Source: Nostoc sp. CHAB 5844 (lineage in GTDB: Bacteria; Cyanobacteriota; Cyanobacteriia; Cyanobacteriales; Nostocaceae). From it: a stretch of DNA of 64,000 nucleotides. Position 1 is the stretch's first letter, and each line of letters opens with the position of its first letter. A program made the translations under genes and the position numbers. Shown here in pieces: positions 1 through 8,799 of the stretch. The stretch is from contig NZ_JAIVFW010000004.1 in NCBI RefSeq assembly GCF_020829595.1, positions 159,643 to 223,642 of the forward strand. Direction: 5' to 3'. Below the pieces are notes generated by a model. It saw only the letters and a list, made by a program, of their open reading frames with translations, ran no database searches and was not told the DNA's origin.

Positions 1-171
1 GTATCTCGGTATTCTACTATTAATTTAGCTGATGTATATGCAGCCTTGGCTTACTATCAAGATCATCTAGAAGAAATCAAACAACAAATAGTAGAAGATG
101 AGCAGTTAGAAGCTGAAATGCGTGTTTCTATTGCTTCTAAATTACCTCCAACAGAACTATTAAATGACTGA
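1..171 (+). CDS. DUF433 family protein, C-terminal part
   Basis: The frame is open from the first base of the window and ends at a TGA at 169-171; the 5' part lies outside. The 56 visible residues include LADVYAALAYYQDH followed by an acidic helix, which is the usual C-terminal half of DUF433 proteins. These are small helix-turn-helix proteins that often act as the antitoxin-like partner of a PIN-like DUF5615 protein. The usual partner start overlaps this stop codon (ATG at 164) but the partner is truncated. Family assignment rests on recall of the C-terminal motif only. Confidence 0.7.
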   Translation, partial: VSRYSTINLADVYAALAYYQDHLEEIKQQIVEDEQLEAEMRVSIASKLPPTELLND

Positions 172-202
172 TAAAATTCGTTTTCATTTTGAGTTTATTT
201 AG
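164..202 (+). pseudogene. Remnant of a DUF5615 (PIN-like) toxin-partner gene
   Basis: An ATG overlapping the end of the DUF433 gene opens a frame reading MTDKIRFHFEFI and then stops at 200-202. DUF5615 partners typically begin with a similar M-x-K-I-R-F-H segment followed by LDENV and about 100 more residues. Here the similarity ends after IRFH and no continuation is seen in the following 350 bases. I infer a deletion that removed nearly all of the partner gene while leaving the translational-coupling overlap. Confidence 0.5.
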
Positions 203-462
203 TGCGATCGCTTTGCTTATAGTTTCTGTAACCCTTGAGAAATATTTCTTTGAAGACCTCCTAATGTTCATAATTTGCTGTCGATAATTATGTGATTTTA
301 GCTAATTTAGTCAAGTCTGATGAAAATGCCTTTAGTAGTAAGCAAATTTCCTCCTCAAGATATATCTTTTTGTAAAAATTTTTACTATACTTTAGGCAAG
401 TAAAGATCTCAAAAATAAATAGTCGAAAACTGTACCTAAAAGAAAAGTATACAGAAAATTTT
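203..462. other. AT-rich gap without a recognisable gene
   Basis: No open frame with family resemblance is visible between the remnant at 164-202 and the palindrome at 463. One HIP1-like GCGATCGC lies near 204. Any promoter of the downstream receiver gene should lie between here and 562, but I cannot assign -35 and -10 elements with confidence. Confidence 0.5.
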
Positions 463-499
463 AAACAGTTTAGTAATTTAAATTACTAAACTGTTTTTA
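463..499 (+). terminator. Perfect 17-bp palindrome with T-rich tail
   Basis: Positions 463-479 are exactly complementary to 480-496, giving a 34-base perfect inverted repeat with no spacer bases, followed by a short T run. The stem is AT-rich, so folding would need a small loop opened from the centre. It could end a short transcript arising in the gap upstream, or mark an insertion remnant. Confidence 0.5.
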
Positions 500-561
500 T
501 TATGAATAGTAAGATTTTGCAATTAATTTAATAAATTCAACAATTTTACTAGGGTGAAGAA

Positions 562-963
562 ATGAATAAGATAAATAAACATATTTTGGTATGCGATGAT
601 TGTGGTGTAACTTGTCTGCTATTAAAAACGATTTTACAAACACAAGGTTATAAAGTTGACACAGTATTTAGTGGAGAAGTAGTGCTGGCACAAATAGAAT
701 CTCAAGTATTTGATTTATTACTACTGGATGTAACAATGCCTGGGATTGATGGTTACGAAGTTGCTCACCGCATCCAACAAAATCCACATTTAAAGAATTT
801 ACCGATTTTGTTGATTAGCGGTTATGAAGAAGACATCATCATAGAGAAGTGCCAAGCAAAGGTGGCTGGCATTATCCGCAAGCCTGTTGTCATGAATGTA
901 CTACTAGAAGCAATCCAAAAATCCTTACAATTAAACAACTGTCAGCAAATAAGCATCATTTAA
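562..963 (+). CDS. Single-domain response regulator (CheY-like receiver)
   Basis: The 133-residue protein is one receiver domain without an output domain. The acidic pair is present near residues 12-13 (LVCDDCG), the phosphorylatable aspartate lies in LLLLDVTMPGIDGYE, and the conserved lysine-proline pair is in IIRKPV. It should receive a phosphoryl group from a histidine kinase and act through protein contacts. A purine-rich ribosome site (AGGGTGAAGAA) precedes the ATG. No kinase gene is adjacent; the nearest is the orphan kinase near 10 kb, and pairing of the two is only a guess. Confidence 0.85.
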   Translation: MNKINKHILVCDDCGVTCLLLKTILQTQGYKVDTVFSGEVVLAQIESQVFDLLLLDVTMPGIDGYEVAHRIQQNPHLKNLPILLISGYEEDIIIEKCQAKVAGIIRKPVVMNVLLEAIQKSLQLNNCQQISII

Positions 964-1178
964 TAAAAGCGATCGCTTGCACTTGTTTCCACCCCGAAAA
1001 TCAGAATTTACACACAAAAGACGGTTTACCACCCAAACATAACTAGGTATCCAGTTGCTCAACTCGGAGTGAAAACTACTAAGCTGGTAGATAGCACGTT
1101 AAAACTCTACCGGAAATTCTCAATCGCACTCAGCGACAATTCCGGCTTCCTCATTGGCTAACTACTTGTAACTAAGAT

Positions 1179-2642
1179 ATGTTTGATGCATTAGCAGACC
1201 GTTTAGAATCCGCCTGGAAAAAACTTCGGGGTCAAGATAAAATTTCCGAATCTAACATTCAAGAGGCTTTGCGCGAAGTCCGCCGCGCCTTATTGGAAGC
1301 AGATGTCAACCTCCAGGTAGTCAAAGATTTTATTAGCGAAGTTGAAGCCAAGGCGCAGGGAGCCGAGGTACTTTCTGGCGTGCGCCCTGACCAGCAGTTC
1401 ATCAAAATTGTTTACGATGAACTGGTGCAAGTGATGGGGGAAGAAAATGTTCCCCTGGCAGAAACTGAAGAGAAACCTACTGTTGTGCTGCTGGCTGGTT
1501 TGCAAGGTACTGGTAAAACCACAGCTACAGCCAAGTTAGCTTTACATCTGCGTAAATTAGAGCGCAGCTGTTTATTAGTCGCCACAGACGTATATCGCCC
1601 AGCCGCGATTGATCAGTTGATCACCTTGGGTAAACAAATTGACGTACCAGTATTCGATTTGGGAAGCGACGCAGACCCAGTAGAAATCGCCCGCCAAGGT
1701 GTAGAACGCGCCAAAGCCGAAGGTGTAAATACAGTCATCATTGATACTGCTGGTCGTCTGCAAATCGACGAAGACATGATGGCAGAATTAGCCCGCATCA
1801 AACAAACAGTCCAACCCCACGAAACTTTGTTAGTGGTGGACGCAATGACAGGTCAAGAAGCCGCCAACCTCACCCGTACCTTCCACGAGCAAATCGGTAT
1901 TACTGGGGCAATTCTCACCAAGTTAGATGGTGATAGCCGAGGTGGTGCGGCGTTGTCAGTCCGCCAGATTTCCGGCGCACCAATCAAATTTGTCGGTATT
2001 GGGGAAAAAGTCGAAGCGCTACAACCTTTTTATCCTGACCGGATGGCATCGCGGATTCTGGGGATGGGCGATGTGCTGACCTTGGTAGAAAAAGCCCAAG
2101 AAGAAATTGACTTGGCAGATGCCGAGAAAATGCAAGAGAAAATTTTGTCGGCGAAATTTGACTTTACCGACTTTCTCAAACAGCTGCGTCTGCTGAAAAA
2201 TATGGGGTCGCTGGGAGGAATCATGAAGTTGATTCCTGGCATGGGCAAGCTTTCTGATGATCAACTTAAACAGGGAGAAACCCAGCTAAAACGCTGCGAA
2301 GCGATGATTAATTCCATGACCAAGCAAGAACGCCAAGACCCTGATTTATTGGCAAGTTCTCCCAGCCGACGACGACGGGTAGCGGCTGGTTCTGGTTACA
2401 AAGAAGCAGATGTGAGTAAGTTGGTGTCAGATTTCCAAAAAATGCGATCGCTCATGCAACAAATGGGTAAAGGTAACTTCCCTGGTATGCCTGGGATGTT
2501 TGGTGGTGGCGGTGGTACGGCCTTCGCCGGTGCAGGCAATCGTCCTGCCGCCCCAGGGTGGCGCGGTTACACTGGCGGCGGTGGCGGCACGAAAAAGAAA
2601 AAACCCAAAGATAAAAAGAAAAAAGGTTTTGGAAATCTTTAG
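1179..2642 (+). CDS. ffh: Signal recognition particle protein Ffh (SRP54)
   Basis: SRP GTPase that binds signal sequences of nascent membrane and exported proteins and docks with FtsY. At 487 residues it shows the N domain helical bundle, the G domain (GLQGTGKTTATAKL near residue 107, DTAGRLQIDED, TKLDGDSRGG) and the methionine-rich M domain with SPSRRRRVAAGSG near residue 400, the RNA-binding helix-turn-helix. The C-terminus is glycine-rich and ends in a lysine-rich tail, as in other cyanobacterial homologues. rpsP follows about 150 bases downstream on the same strand, a widely conserved association. Confidence 0.97.
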   Translation: MFDALADRLESAWKKLRGQDKISESNIQEALREVRRALLEADVNLQVVKDFISEVEAKAQGAEVLSGVRPDQQFIKIVYDELVQVMGEENVPLAETEEKPTVVLLAGLQGTGKTTATAKLALHLRKLERSCLLVATDVYRPAAIDQLITLGKQIDVPVFDLGSDADPVEIARQGVERAKAEGVNTVIIDTAGRLQIDEDMMAELARIKQTVQPHETLLVVDAMTGQEAANLTRTFHEQIGITGAILTKLDGDSRGGAALSVRQISGAPIKFVGIGEKVEALQPFYPDRMASRILGMGDVLTLVEKAQEEIDLADAEKMQEKILSAKFDFTDFLKQLRLLKNMGSLGGIMKLIPGMGKLSDDQLKQGETQLKRCEAMINSMTKQERQDPDLLASSPSRRRRVAAGSGYKEADVSKLVSDFQKMRSLMQQMGKGNFPGMPGMFGGGGGTAFAGAGNRPAAPGWRGYTGGGGGTKKKKPKDKKKKGFGNL

Positions 2643-2722
2643 TCAAAAGTCAAAAGTCAAAAACCATAACCAATGACCAATGACCAATGACTAAGGACTA
2701 ATGACAAATGACTAAGGACTCA
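2641..2722. repeat. Heptameric short tandem repeats (STRR type)
   Basis: Degenerate seven-base units (GTCAAAA, then CCAATGA and GACTAAG variants) fill the gap between ffh and rpsP. The same style of heptamer tract recurs near 5085, 5190, 5640, 22930, 29650, 31440, 38860 and 56140. Such short tandemly repeated repetitive sequences are known from heterocystous cyanobacteria. No coding function. Confidence 0.75.
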
Positions 2723-2795
2723 TAGCAGTAAACCTTAGGCAAGTGCTAAAATTAGCATTTCAGAATAACTACAAACAGGAGAACGATTCTTCGAC

Positions 2796-3056
2796 ATGAT
2801 CAAACTGCGCTTGAAGCGATACGGAAAAAAGCGGGAAGCAAGCTACCGCATTGTCGCCATGAATGGCCTCTCTCGCCGCGATGGTCGTCCTTTAGAAGAA
2901 CTGGGCTTTTACAATCCCAGAACCGATGAAGTGCGGCTAGACGTTCCCGGCATCGTCAAGCGACTACAACAAGGCGCACAACCCACTGACACAGTACGTC
3001 GCATCCTAGTAAAAGCTAATGTTTTTGAACAGGTCAGTGCAAAACCCGCATCATAA
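2796..3056 (+). CDS. rpsP: 30S ribosomal protein S16
   Basis: The 86-residue protein starts [19 protein letters not shown] and contains the S16 signature around [16 protein letters not shown]. It is a structural protein of the small ribosomal subunit. A GGAGAA ribosome site lies upstream of the ATG. Its 3' end overlaps the start of the KH-domain gene by 38 bases, suggesting translational coupling. Confidence 0.97.
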   Translation: MIKLRLKRYGKKREASYRIVAMNGLSRRDGRPLEELGFYNPRTDEVRLDVPGIVKRLQQGAQPTDTVRRILVKANVFEQVSAKPAS

Positions 3057-3453
3057 CGTCAACACACAATCTCTCACAGCTAATCCCAACTACGTTGGAC
3101 TAGTTCAATTTTTGGTGCAGCCGTTTTTAGAATCTCCAAAGACTTTAAGCGTTGATTGTGAAATTTCTCACACCCTCCAAAAGGCTTGGATTCGCATTGC
3201 TTTTGACAGTGCAGATAAAGGCAAAGTATTTGGTCGAGGCGGACGCAATATTCAGGCGATTCGGACAGTAATTGCCGCGGCTGCGGAACTTGCTGGACAG
3301 TCAGTATACCTGGATATCTATGGCAGCACTGCTATGGGGCGAGAGGGTATGTCTTTTGATGAAGACCACGAAGAGCGACCCCCACTACCGAAAACTAGGG
3401 AAAGACGCGGAAACAACGGGCCTAGACCTATAGCTAAACCTCGTTTCCGCTAG
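3019..3453 (+). CDS. KH-domain RNA-binding protein (KhpA-like)
   Basis: A 144-residue protein with a type II KH fold: the GxxG loop is in [14 protein letters not shown] near residues 72-80. The family binds structured RNA and is usually found next to rpsP. The tail is rich in arginine, proline and glycine ([13 protein letters not shown]), longer than in minimal KhpA. The ATG at 3019 lies inside rpsP, but no other usable start exists before the conserved [11 protein letters not shown] segment, so the overlapping start is retained with some reserve. Confidence 0.85.
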   Translation: MFLNRSVQNPHHNVNTQSLTANPNYVGLVQFLVQPFLESPKTLSVDCEISHTLQKAWIRIAFDSADKGKVFGRGGRNIQAIRTVIAAAAELAGQSVYLDIYGSTAMGREGMSFDEDHEERPPLPKTRERRGNNGPRPIAKPRFR

Positions 3454-3632
3454 GTTTAAACTAAAAAGAAAGGAAAATGAGAGAGAAAAAGGATGAAGTA
3501 GGAAGTATGAAGTGTGAAATATGAAATTTCATCCTTGATGCTTCTACCGCCTGTCTCTTCTCATTTACCCAATTTCTAAATGCTATTTTTGAATGCAACT
3601 TCTAAATCTCTGTCAGGGGGTGAAATTAGGGA

Positions 3633-3809
3633 GTGGCTGAAGTCCGTCTAGGTGAAAATGAAACAATTGACTCGGCACTAAGACGTTTTAAAAAGAAAAT
3701 TCAAAGAGCCGGGATATTATCTGAAGTTAAACGTCGGGAAAGATACGAAAAACCCAGTTTGCGCCGTAAGCGTAAAGCGGAAGCTGCACGTAAAGGTGTT
3801 CGTTACTAA
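3633..3809 (+). CDS. rpsU: 30S ribosomal protein S21
   Basis: A 58-residue protein starting from GTG at 3633 ([19 protein letters not shown]) and ending ARKGVRY. It shows the S21 pattern: an N-terminal segment with E-x-D-x-A-L-R-R-F-K followed by a very basic helix rich in [12 protein letters not shown]21 is a small-subunit protein involved in mRNA start-site binding; cyanobacteria often carry more than one copy. It lies 180 bases after the KH gene on the same strand. Confidence 0.95.
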   Translation: MAEVRLGENETIDSALRRFKKKIQRAGILSEVKRRERYEKPSLRRKRKAEAARKGVRY

Positions 3810-3872
3810 GCGGTTAACCGAAGTCAATAGTTTAATTTGAGGTTTGAAAGTTTAATGAATTTCAACCTCAAC

Positions 3873-3902
3873 AAAGTAGAGACGCGATCGCGTCTCTACT
3901 TT
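3873..3902. terminator. GTAGAGACG-family hairpin after rpsU
   Basis: A perfect 30-base palindrome (AAAGTAGAGACGCGA and its complement) about 65 bases past the rpsU stop. It contains the HIP1 octamer at its centre. It belongs to a family of hairpins with the same GTAGAGACG outer stem found at 8455, 17406, 27649, 43762 and, degenerate, 35602. It could stop transcription of the ribosomal block. The remaining 217 bases up to 4119 are AT-rich and show no gene. Confidence 0.65.
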
Positions 3903-4119
3903 ACTAGAAAAAATAGTAAAAATTAAATTATGTCTTGGCTAAATAAAAAATTACATAATCTGGTGAGATAGTCATTTGTCATTGATATTCAACAAGTGAA
4001 AATGACGAAGCACTATAAAATATAATGTAAAAATAAAGTTAATTAAAAACTGTAATAAACACTTTCAGAAATACAAGAGCGTTGTTAAAAATAACTCCTG
4101 ACACATTTAAGAAATAACT

Positions 4120-5073
4120 ATGGCAGATGCCTTAACAATTCAGCTGCCTAATATTCCGAGTGCGATCGCACTTGCAGGTGATGGTGAAGAAAATCTCAAA
4201 ATTCTGTCTCGACAAACAGGCGCGATGTTAGTACTGCGAGGACAGGAATTACGGATTACGGGTACAGATGCACAAATTAATTTAGCATCGCGGTTAGTGC
4301 GATCGCTAGAAGACCTATGGATTAAAGGCAACACTATTTCCAGTGCGGATATTTTAACAGCTCGTCAAGCTTTAGATAGCGATCGCGAAGACGAACTACA
4401 AGAATTACGCCGAGATGTTCTCGCTAAAACACGTCGCGGTGAAGAAGTCCGCGCAAAAACATTTCGTCAGCGACAATACATTGAAACCATCCGTAAACGT
4501 GACGTTACCTTTTGCATCGGGCCAGCTGGTACTGGTAAAACTTATCTGGCTGTAGTTGTCGCCGTTCAAGCACTCCTCGCCAACCAAGTAGAAAAACTAA
4601 TTTTAACTCGTCCAGCCGTAGAAGCTGGTGAAAGGTTAGGCTTTTTACCAGGAGACTTACAACAGAAAATTAATCCTTATCTGCGTCCACTTTACGACGC
4701 GATTTACGAATTTATTGATGCTGAAAAAGTCCCCAATTTAATGGAACGCGGCATCATTGAAGTTGCACCACTCGCTTATATGCGCGGACGTACCCTCAAT
4801 CATGCTTTTATAATAGTGGATGAAGCGCAAAATACCACACCTGCACAAATCAAAATGGTATTGACTCGTTTGGGTTTTCGTTCTCGTATGGTAATTACAG
4901 GTGATATTACACAAACAGATTTGCCTCATAATCAACAATCAGGTCTATCAGTTGCTTTAGATATTTTAAAACACGTCGAAGGCATTGGTTTTTGCGAATT
5001 TACTCAAAAAGATGTAGTGCGTCATCCCCTAGTTCAGCGAATTGTCGCTGCGTATGAAAAATCCGAAAAATAG
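4120..5073 (+). CDS. PhoH family ATPase
   Basis: A 317-residue PhoH-like protein. An N-terminal KH-like segment (residues 1-100) precedes the ATPase core with Walker A GPAGTGKTYLA near residue 133 and Walker B IIVDEAQNTTP near 229. PhoH proteins are cytosolic nucleotide-binding proteins tied to RNA metabolism and, in some bacteria, phosphate starvation. The gene stands alone and is followed by heptamer repeats. No Pho box could be assigned upstream. Confidence 0.93.
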   Translation: MADALTIQLPNIPSAIALAGDGEENLKILSRQTGAMLVLRGQELRITGTDAQINLASRLVRSLEDLWIKGNTISSADILTARQALDSDREDELQELRRDVLAKTRRGEEVRAKTFRQRQYIETIRKRDVTFCIGPAGTGKTYLAVVVAVQALLANQVEKLILTRPAVEAGERLGFLPGDLQQKINPYLRPLYDAIYEFIDAEKVPNLMERGIIEVAPLAYMRGRTLNHAFIIVDEAQNTTPAQIKMVLTRLGFRSRMVITGDITQTDLPHNQQSGLSVALDILKHVEGIGFCEFTQKDVVRHPLVQRIVAAYEKSEK

Positions 5074-5147
5074 TCAACAGTCAATGGTCAAAAGTCCATA
5101 GTTAAAAGTTTTTCAATAACAAATGACCATTGACAAATGACAAAGCG

Positions 5148-5185
5148 CAAAGTCTGAGCGGAGGCTTCCTCCGATCGGAACTTTG
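5148..5185. repeat. Small GC-rich palindromic dispersed repeat
   Basis: CAAAGT and ACTTTG bracket an inner GAGG-CTT-CCTC hairpin in an otherwise AT-rich stretch flanked by heptamer repeats. It resembles the palindromic islands near 11930, 17200, 26075, 27900, 34110, 36090 and 39650, in being GC-rich and self-complementary. It opens a spurious upstream extension of the next gene. Confidence 0.55.
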
Positions 5186-5225
5186 TAAGAGAGGACAAAT
5201 GACAAATAACAAAGGACAATTAACT

Positions 5226-5630
5226 ATGAGTGCAAATTTAAAAGAATTTTTAGAAGCTTGCGAAACTTTAGGAACTTTGCGTTTAATAGTTACCAGCAGC
5301 GCTGCTGTATTAGAAGCACGCGGCAAAATAGAAAAACTATTTTATGCCGAATTGCCTAAAGGTAAATATGCCAATATGCACACCGAAGGCTTTGAATTTC
5401 ACCTCAATATGGACAAAATTACCCAGGTGAAGTTTGAAACAGGTGAAGCGAAAAGAGGTAACTTTACTACCTATGCCATCCGATTTTTAGATGATAAACA
5501 AGAACCTGCTTTAAGCTTATTTCTCCAATGGGGCAAACCAGGAGAATACGAACCAGGACAAGTAGAAGCTTGGCAAACTTTGAAAGAACAATATGGCGAA
5601 GTTTGGCAGCCTTTACCAATAGAGTTCTAG
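5226..5630 (+). CDS. ChuX/HutX-like putative heme-binding protein
   Basis: A 134-residue soluble protein starting MSANLKEFLEACETLGTLR. It has the single alpha/beta unit I associate with cyanobacterial proteins annotated as ChuX/HutX family heme-like substrate binding, with a conserved MHTEGFEFHLN and KFETGEAKRGNFTTYAIRFL stretch. An upstream in-frame ATG at 5130 exists, but the extra 32 residues come from repeat DNA, so the ATG at 5226, preceded by AAAGGA, is preferred. Heme binding is a family inference; no axial ligand can be named. Confidence 0.75.
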   Translation: MSANLKEFLEACETLGTLRLIVTSSAAVLEARGKIEKLFYAELPKGKYANMHTEGFEFHLNMDKITQVKFETGEAKRGNFTTYAIRFLDDKQEPALSLFLQWGKPGEYEPGQVEAWQTLKEQYGEVWQPLPIEF

Positions 5631-5729
5631 GTCATTTGTCAATAGTCATTTGTCATTTGTAGGTTGGGTGGAGCGATAGCGAAACCCAATATGGACAAAC
5701 TACTTAAATTTCCTTAATTACGAATTAAT

Positions 5730-6527
5730 ATGAGGGCAATTTGCAGTTTTTGCTTGATTGTTTTATTCCTGCTGGGATGGAGTGGGAATGCAGCCGCAGG
5801 TGAGTTATCTGAACATTTAGCAAATTTTCCTCAGTGGGAAAAATTAACTTCTGTACAGTCAGCTTCCGGCGATTTAGCTTACCAGGAATGGATGGCAGGT
5901 ACTTGGAAAGTTACAAGTACATTGGTAGATTTAGTTGCACCTTTAGCACCAGATGTTATGACACCTGGGTTTGAAAGTAACCGTCAACAACTTAATAAAC
6001 CTGTCAGTTTTATTGTCAGATTTATTAAACAACCACCACCAGTAAAAGTTGGTTTGAAATTTATTCCACAAATAAATAACAAATCACCAATTTTAGTAGC
6101 AGATAGAGCATTTAATAGTTTAAATTTAGCTAAAGCTTATTTAGGCGATCAAGCAGTATTATCAGTCAAAGTAGATCCAGACTCTCCTAATCGGCAAATT
6201 ACATTTTTACGTGGAGAACGTCAATTAGTTTCTATCGTGACGGCACGCGCTACAGAAACGATTTCTAATAATCAATTTATTACTGCTGAAGTATTTCAAC
6301 AACTATTTAAAGGTGGTACTCTTCCTTATTTTAATTCTGTAGAATCTACAACTGCTTACCATAAACTGCCAACAAATAATCCCAAAATTGACGCAGATCA
6401 AGTTACGGCGGTCTACCTTTCACCCCAAGATCCAGATTACTTTCAAGCGGGTTCTCGACCAGTTGCTCTTTATCGCTATCGTTTAGAATTTTTTCCTGTA
6501 GAACTGCCACCTCCAGCAGAACAATGA
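5730..6527 (+). CDS. DUF6816 family exported protein
   Basis: A 265-residue protein with a clear N-terminal signal peptide (hydrophobic residues 4-20, cleavage expected near AAAG) and no other membrane segment, so probably lumenal or periplasmic. The WMAGTWKVTSTLVDLVAPLAPDV segment and the rest match a cyanobacteria/plastid family that I recall as DUF6816. Function unknown. The gene is separated from its neighbours by about 90-100 bases on each side, on the same strand as the ABC exporter. Confidence 0.75.
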   Translation: MRAICSFCLIVLFLLGWSGNAAAGELSEHLANFPQWEKLTSVQSASGDLAYQEWMAGTWKVTSTLVDLVAPLAPDVMTPGFESNRQQLNKPVSFIVRFIKQPPPVKVGLKFIPQINNKSPILVADRAFNSLNLAKAYLGDQAVLSVKVDPDSPNRQITFLRGERQLVSIVTARATETISNNQFITAEVFQQLFKGGTLPYFNSVESTTAYHKLPTNNPKIDADQVTAVYLSPQDPDYFQAGSRPVALYRYRLEFFPVELPPPAEQ

Positions 6528-6614
6528 TTTAGTATATTAGCTATTGACTATTTTGTAACACGCTTGTAGTATAATATTCCAAGCTCACGATCGCGCTCTT
6601 GGACAGAATAGATC

Positions 6615-8435
6615 ATGGCAAAATTTCGAGATATTCTCAATTATTATCGTCCCGACTGGAAACTGAGCGTTTTTAGTATTACAACATCGAGCGTTTACGA
6701 AATTATTGATTTGGTTGTCCCTTATGCGATTGGGCAGATTTTAAATGTTTTGTCTGGCGCACCGTTGGATAAACCTCTGCAAAGTGCGATCGCCACAATT
6801 TCAGAGGCTACCAATTACCCAGTTGGTAAACAACTATCTTTAGCAGTATTACTGGGCATGATTTTTATCGTGACTGTAATGCGAGCGCCGACACAACCTT
6901 GGTTAACTCATTGGTTTCACTGGGATATCGCCTTAAGGTTACGTCGTTCTAAAAGTCAAACAGCCATAGAAAAAATTCTGACTCTCCCCCTAGAATTTTA
7001 TGATGTCAATAACCCCGGACGCATTGCTGGCAGAATAGCTAGAGGTATATCAAACCATACTTGGACTTATCCCGAAATCGCCGGACAGTTGATTCCCAAA
7101 CTATTACGTGTACTGGGAATCTTTGTGTTTATTTTGCTAATTGAGTGGCGAATTGCGCTGTTATATCTGATTTCTTTTGTAGTTATTCTCGGTTTTAGCT
7201 TGAAGGATTTACAGCGACTGATTTGGCACGAAAGCCGTCTAGATAAATACACAGAAGATACAGAAAGTCGCACCTCAGAACTCATCACCAATATCAAAAC
7301 TGTCAAGGCATTCGCCACAGAAGCCCAAGAACTTAAACGCCAAAATGTACGTTTGCAACGTGAACTGACAGTCATCGATTATCGCATTCACAAAGGTTAC
7401 GTGAAACTGGCTACTTGGCAGAGAAGTGTGATTCAGTTTTGTGTGTTTACGATTTTGGGTTTAACTTTAGCAGCCACCTTAGACGGTCGAATTTCTCTGG
7501 GTCATTTTGTCATGACCTTAACTCTTTCTAGTATGGCTTATGCCGAATTAGAACCAATTAGTACCTTGGCAGAAGTTTTTGCGCGACGCTATTCTTCGAT
7601 GTTGCGATTTCACGAATTTCTCCAAGAACCAATCGGTTCAGATGCAGCTAGTTTATTAGACACAGGAAATGAGACAGAATCACCCTATAAATTTACTGGT
7701 AAATTAGAGTTTTCTCAAGTTAGTTTTGGATATGATGCTAACCGTAAGGTATTACATGATATCAACTTGTTGATTGAACCTTACCAAACAGTCGCTTTGG
7801 TTGGGCGTTCTGGTTCTGGTAAATCTACTTTAGTGAAGCTGCTATTGCGGTATTTTGAACCTCAAGCAGGTCAAATTCTGATTGATGGTTACGATATTCG
7901 TACCTTGGATGTGGGTAAGTATAGACGTAGGTTAGCGATCGTTCACCAAGAAGTAGACGTTTTCAATGGCACAATTTTAGAGAATCTCACCTACGGTAGA
8001 CCAAGCGCTACCTTTGAAGAAGTGCAACAAGCATGTAAAATCGCCAGAGTTGATGAGGTAGTACAAATCTTACCCCAAGGCTATTACACAGTTGTGGGAG
8101 AACGCGGTGTCAGGCTATCTGGCGGACAAAGACAGCGCCTGGGAATTGCTAGGGCGTTATTAGTCAAACCAGATGTACTGATTTTTGACGAAGCTACCTC
8201 CAGCTTAGATTATGAATCAGAACGTTCTATTCAATTGGCGATGCGATCGATTCAGGGTACTTGTACCACCATCGTTATTGCTCACCGTCTAAGTACAGTC
8301 CGCGAAGCTGACAAAATTGTAGTGTTAGATCAAGGTAAAATTGTCGAAGTTGGTAGCCACGAAGAACTATTGCGTCATGAAGGTATTTACCAACGCTTGC
8401 ACTCTTTGCAAGAAACAGGCGAACTCTTGAGCTAA
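6615..8435 (+). CDS. ABC transporter, fused permease and ATP-binding (ABCB-type exporter)
   Basis: A 606-residue half-transporter. Residues 1-320 hold the transmembrane domain and about 360-600 the nucleotide-binding domain, with Walker A GRSGSGKSTLVKLL near 401, the Q-loop, signature LSGGQRQRLGIARALL, Walker B VLIFDEATSSLD and the switch histidine in IAHRLSTV. Half-transporters dimerise to export lipids, peptides or drugs; the substrate here cannot be read. A strong intrinsic terminator follows 20 bases after the stop. Confidence 0.93.
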   Translation: MAKFRDILNYYRPDWKLSVFSITTSSVYEIIDLVVPYAIGQILNVLSGAPLDKPLQSAIATISEATNYPVGKQLSLAVLLGMIFIVTVMRAPTQPWLTHWFHWDIALRLRRSKSQTAIEKILTLPLEFYDVNNPGRIAGRIARGISNHTWTYPEIAGQLIPKLLRVLGIFVFILLIEWRIALLYLISFVVILGFSLKDLQRLIWHESRLDKYTEDTESRTSELITNIKTVKAFATEAQELKRQNVRLQRELTVIDYRIHKGYVKLATWQRSVIQFCVFTILGLTLAATLDGRISLGHFVMTLTLSSMAYAELEPISTLAEVFARRYSSMLRFHEFLQEPIGSDAASLLDTGNETESPYKFTGKLEFSQVSFGYDANRKVLHDINLLIEPYQTVALVGRSGSGKSTLVKLLLRYFEPQAGQILIDGYDIRTLDVGKYRRRLAIVHQEVDVFNGTILENLTYGRPSATFEEVQQACKIARVDEVVQILPQGYYTVVGERGVRLSGGQRQRLGIARALLVKPDVLIFDEATSSLDYESERSIQLAMRSIQGTCTTIVIAHRLSTVREADKIVVLDQGKIVEVGSHEELLRHEGIYQRLHSLQETGELLS

Positions 8436-8454
8436 GTGCCTATTAATCACGTTT

Positions 8455-8489
8455 GTAGAGACGTTGCAGTGCAACGTCTCTACTTTTTT
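8455..8489 (+). terminator. Rho-independent terminator of the ABC exporter gene
   Basis: A 13-bp perfect stem (GTAGAGACGTTGC, 8455-8467, with 8471-8483) and a 3-base loop are followed by six Ts. It is the best terminator-shaped member of the GTAGAGACG hairpin family in this window and separates the exporter gene from the tRNA pair. Confidence 0.85.
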
Positions 8490-8547
8490 GCAAAAGACTT
8501 GCGCTTTTGAAAATCTGTTGCTAAAATAATAAATCGTTGAGACAAAC

Positions 8548-8629
8548 GGGTCGGTGTCCGAGTGGTTAATGGAGGCGGACTGTAAATCCGCTGGCTTTGC
8601 CTACGCTAGTTCGAATCTAGCCCGGCCCA
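8548..8629 (+). tRNA. tRNA-Tyr (GTA)
   Basis: An 82-base class II tRNA with a long variable arm. Acceptor GGGTCGG pairs with CCGGCCC, the anticodon loop CTGTAAA carries GTA at 8582-8584 between GCGGA and TCCGC, and the T arm is GCTAG-TTCGAAT-CTAGC. The discriminator base is A; CCA is not encoded. Confidence 0.96.
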
Positions 8630-8725
8630 CCTCTTCTCAAAACAAAATTATGAGTTATAATGGCTGAGTATCAAGTAGAGTTAGCAGCCATATAGCCCAT
8701 AACCCAAAGAAAAAAATTAAATTTT

Positions 8726-8797
8726 GCCCGTGTGGCTCAGTGGTAGAGCACACCCTTGGTAAGGGTGAGGTCACGAGTTCAATCCTCGTCACGGGCT
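8726..8797 (+). tRNA. tRNA-Thr (GGT)
   Basis: A 72-base tRNA. Acceptor GCCCGTG pairs with CACGGGC, and the anticodon loop TTGGTAA carries GGT at 8758-8760. The discriminator base is T; CCA is not encoded. It follows tRNA-Tyr by about 95 bases on the same strand and ends only two bases from the 3' end of the convergent msrA gene. Confidence 0.96.
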
Positions 8798-8799
8798 TT

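Noticed and set aside
5130..5225. Longer start for the ChuX/HutX-like protein at 5130.
   Set aside because: The added 32 residues are encoded by a palindromic repeat and heptamers.
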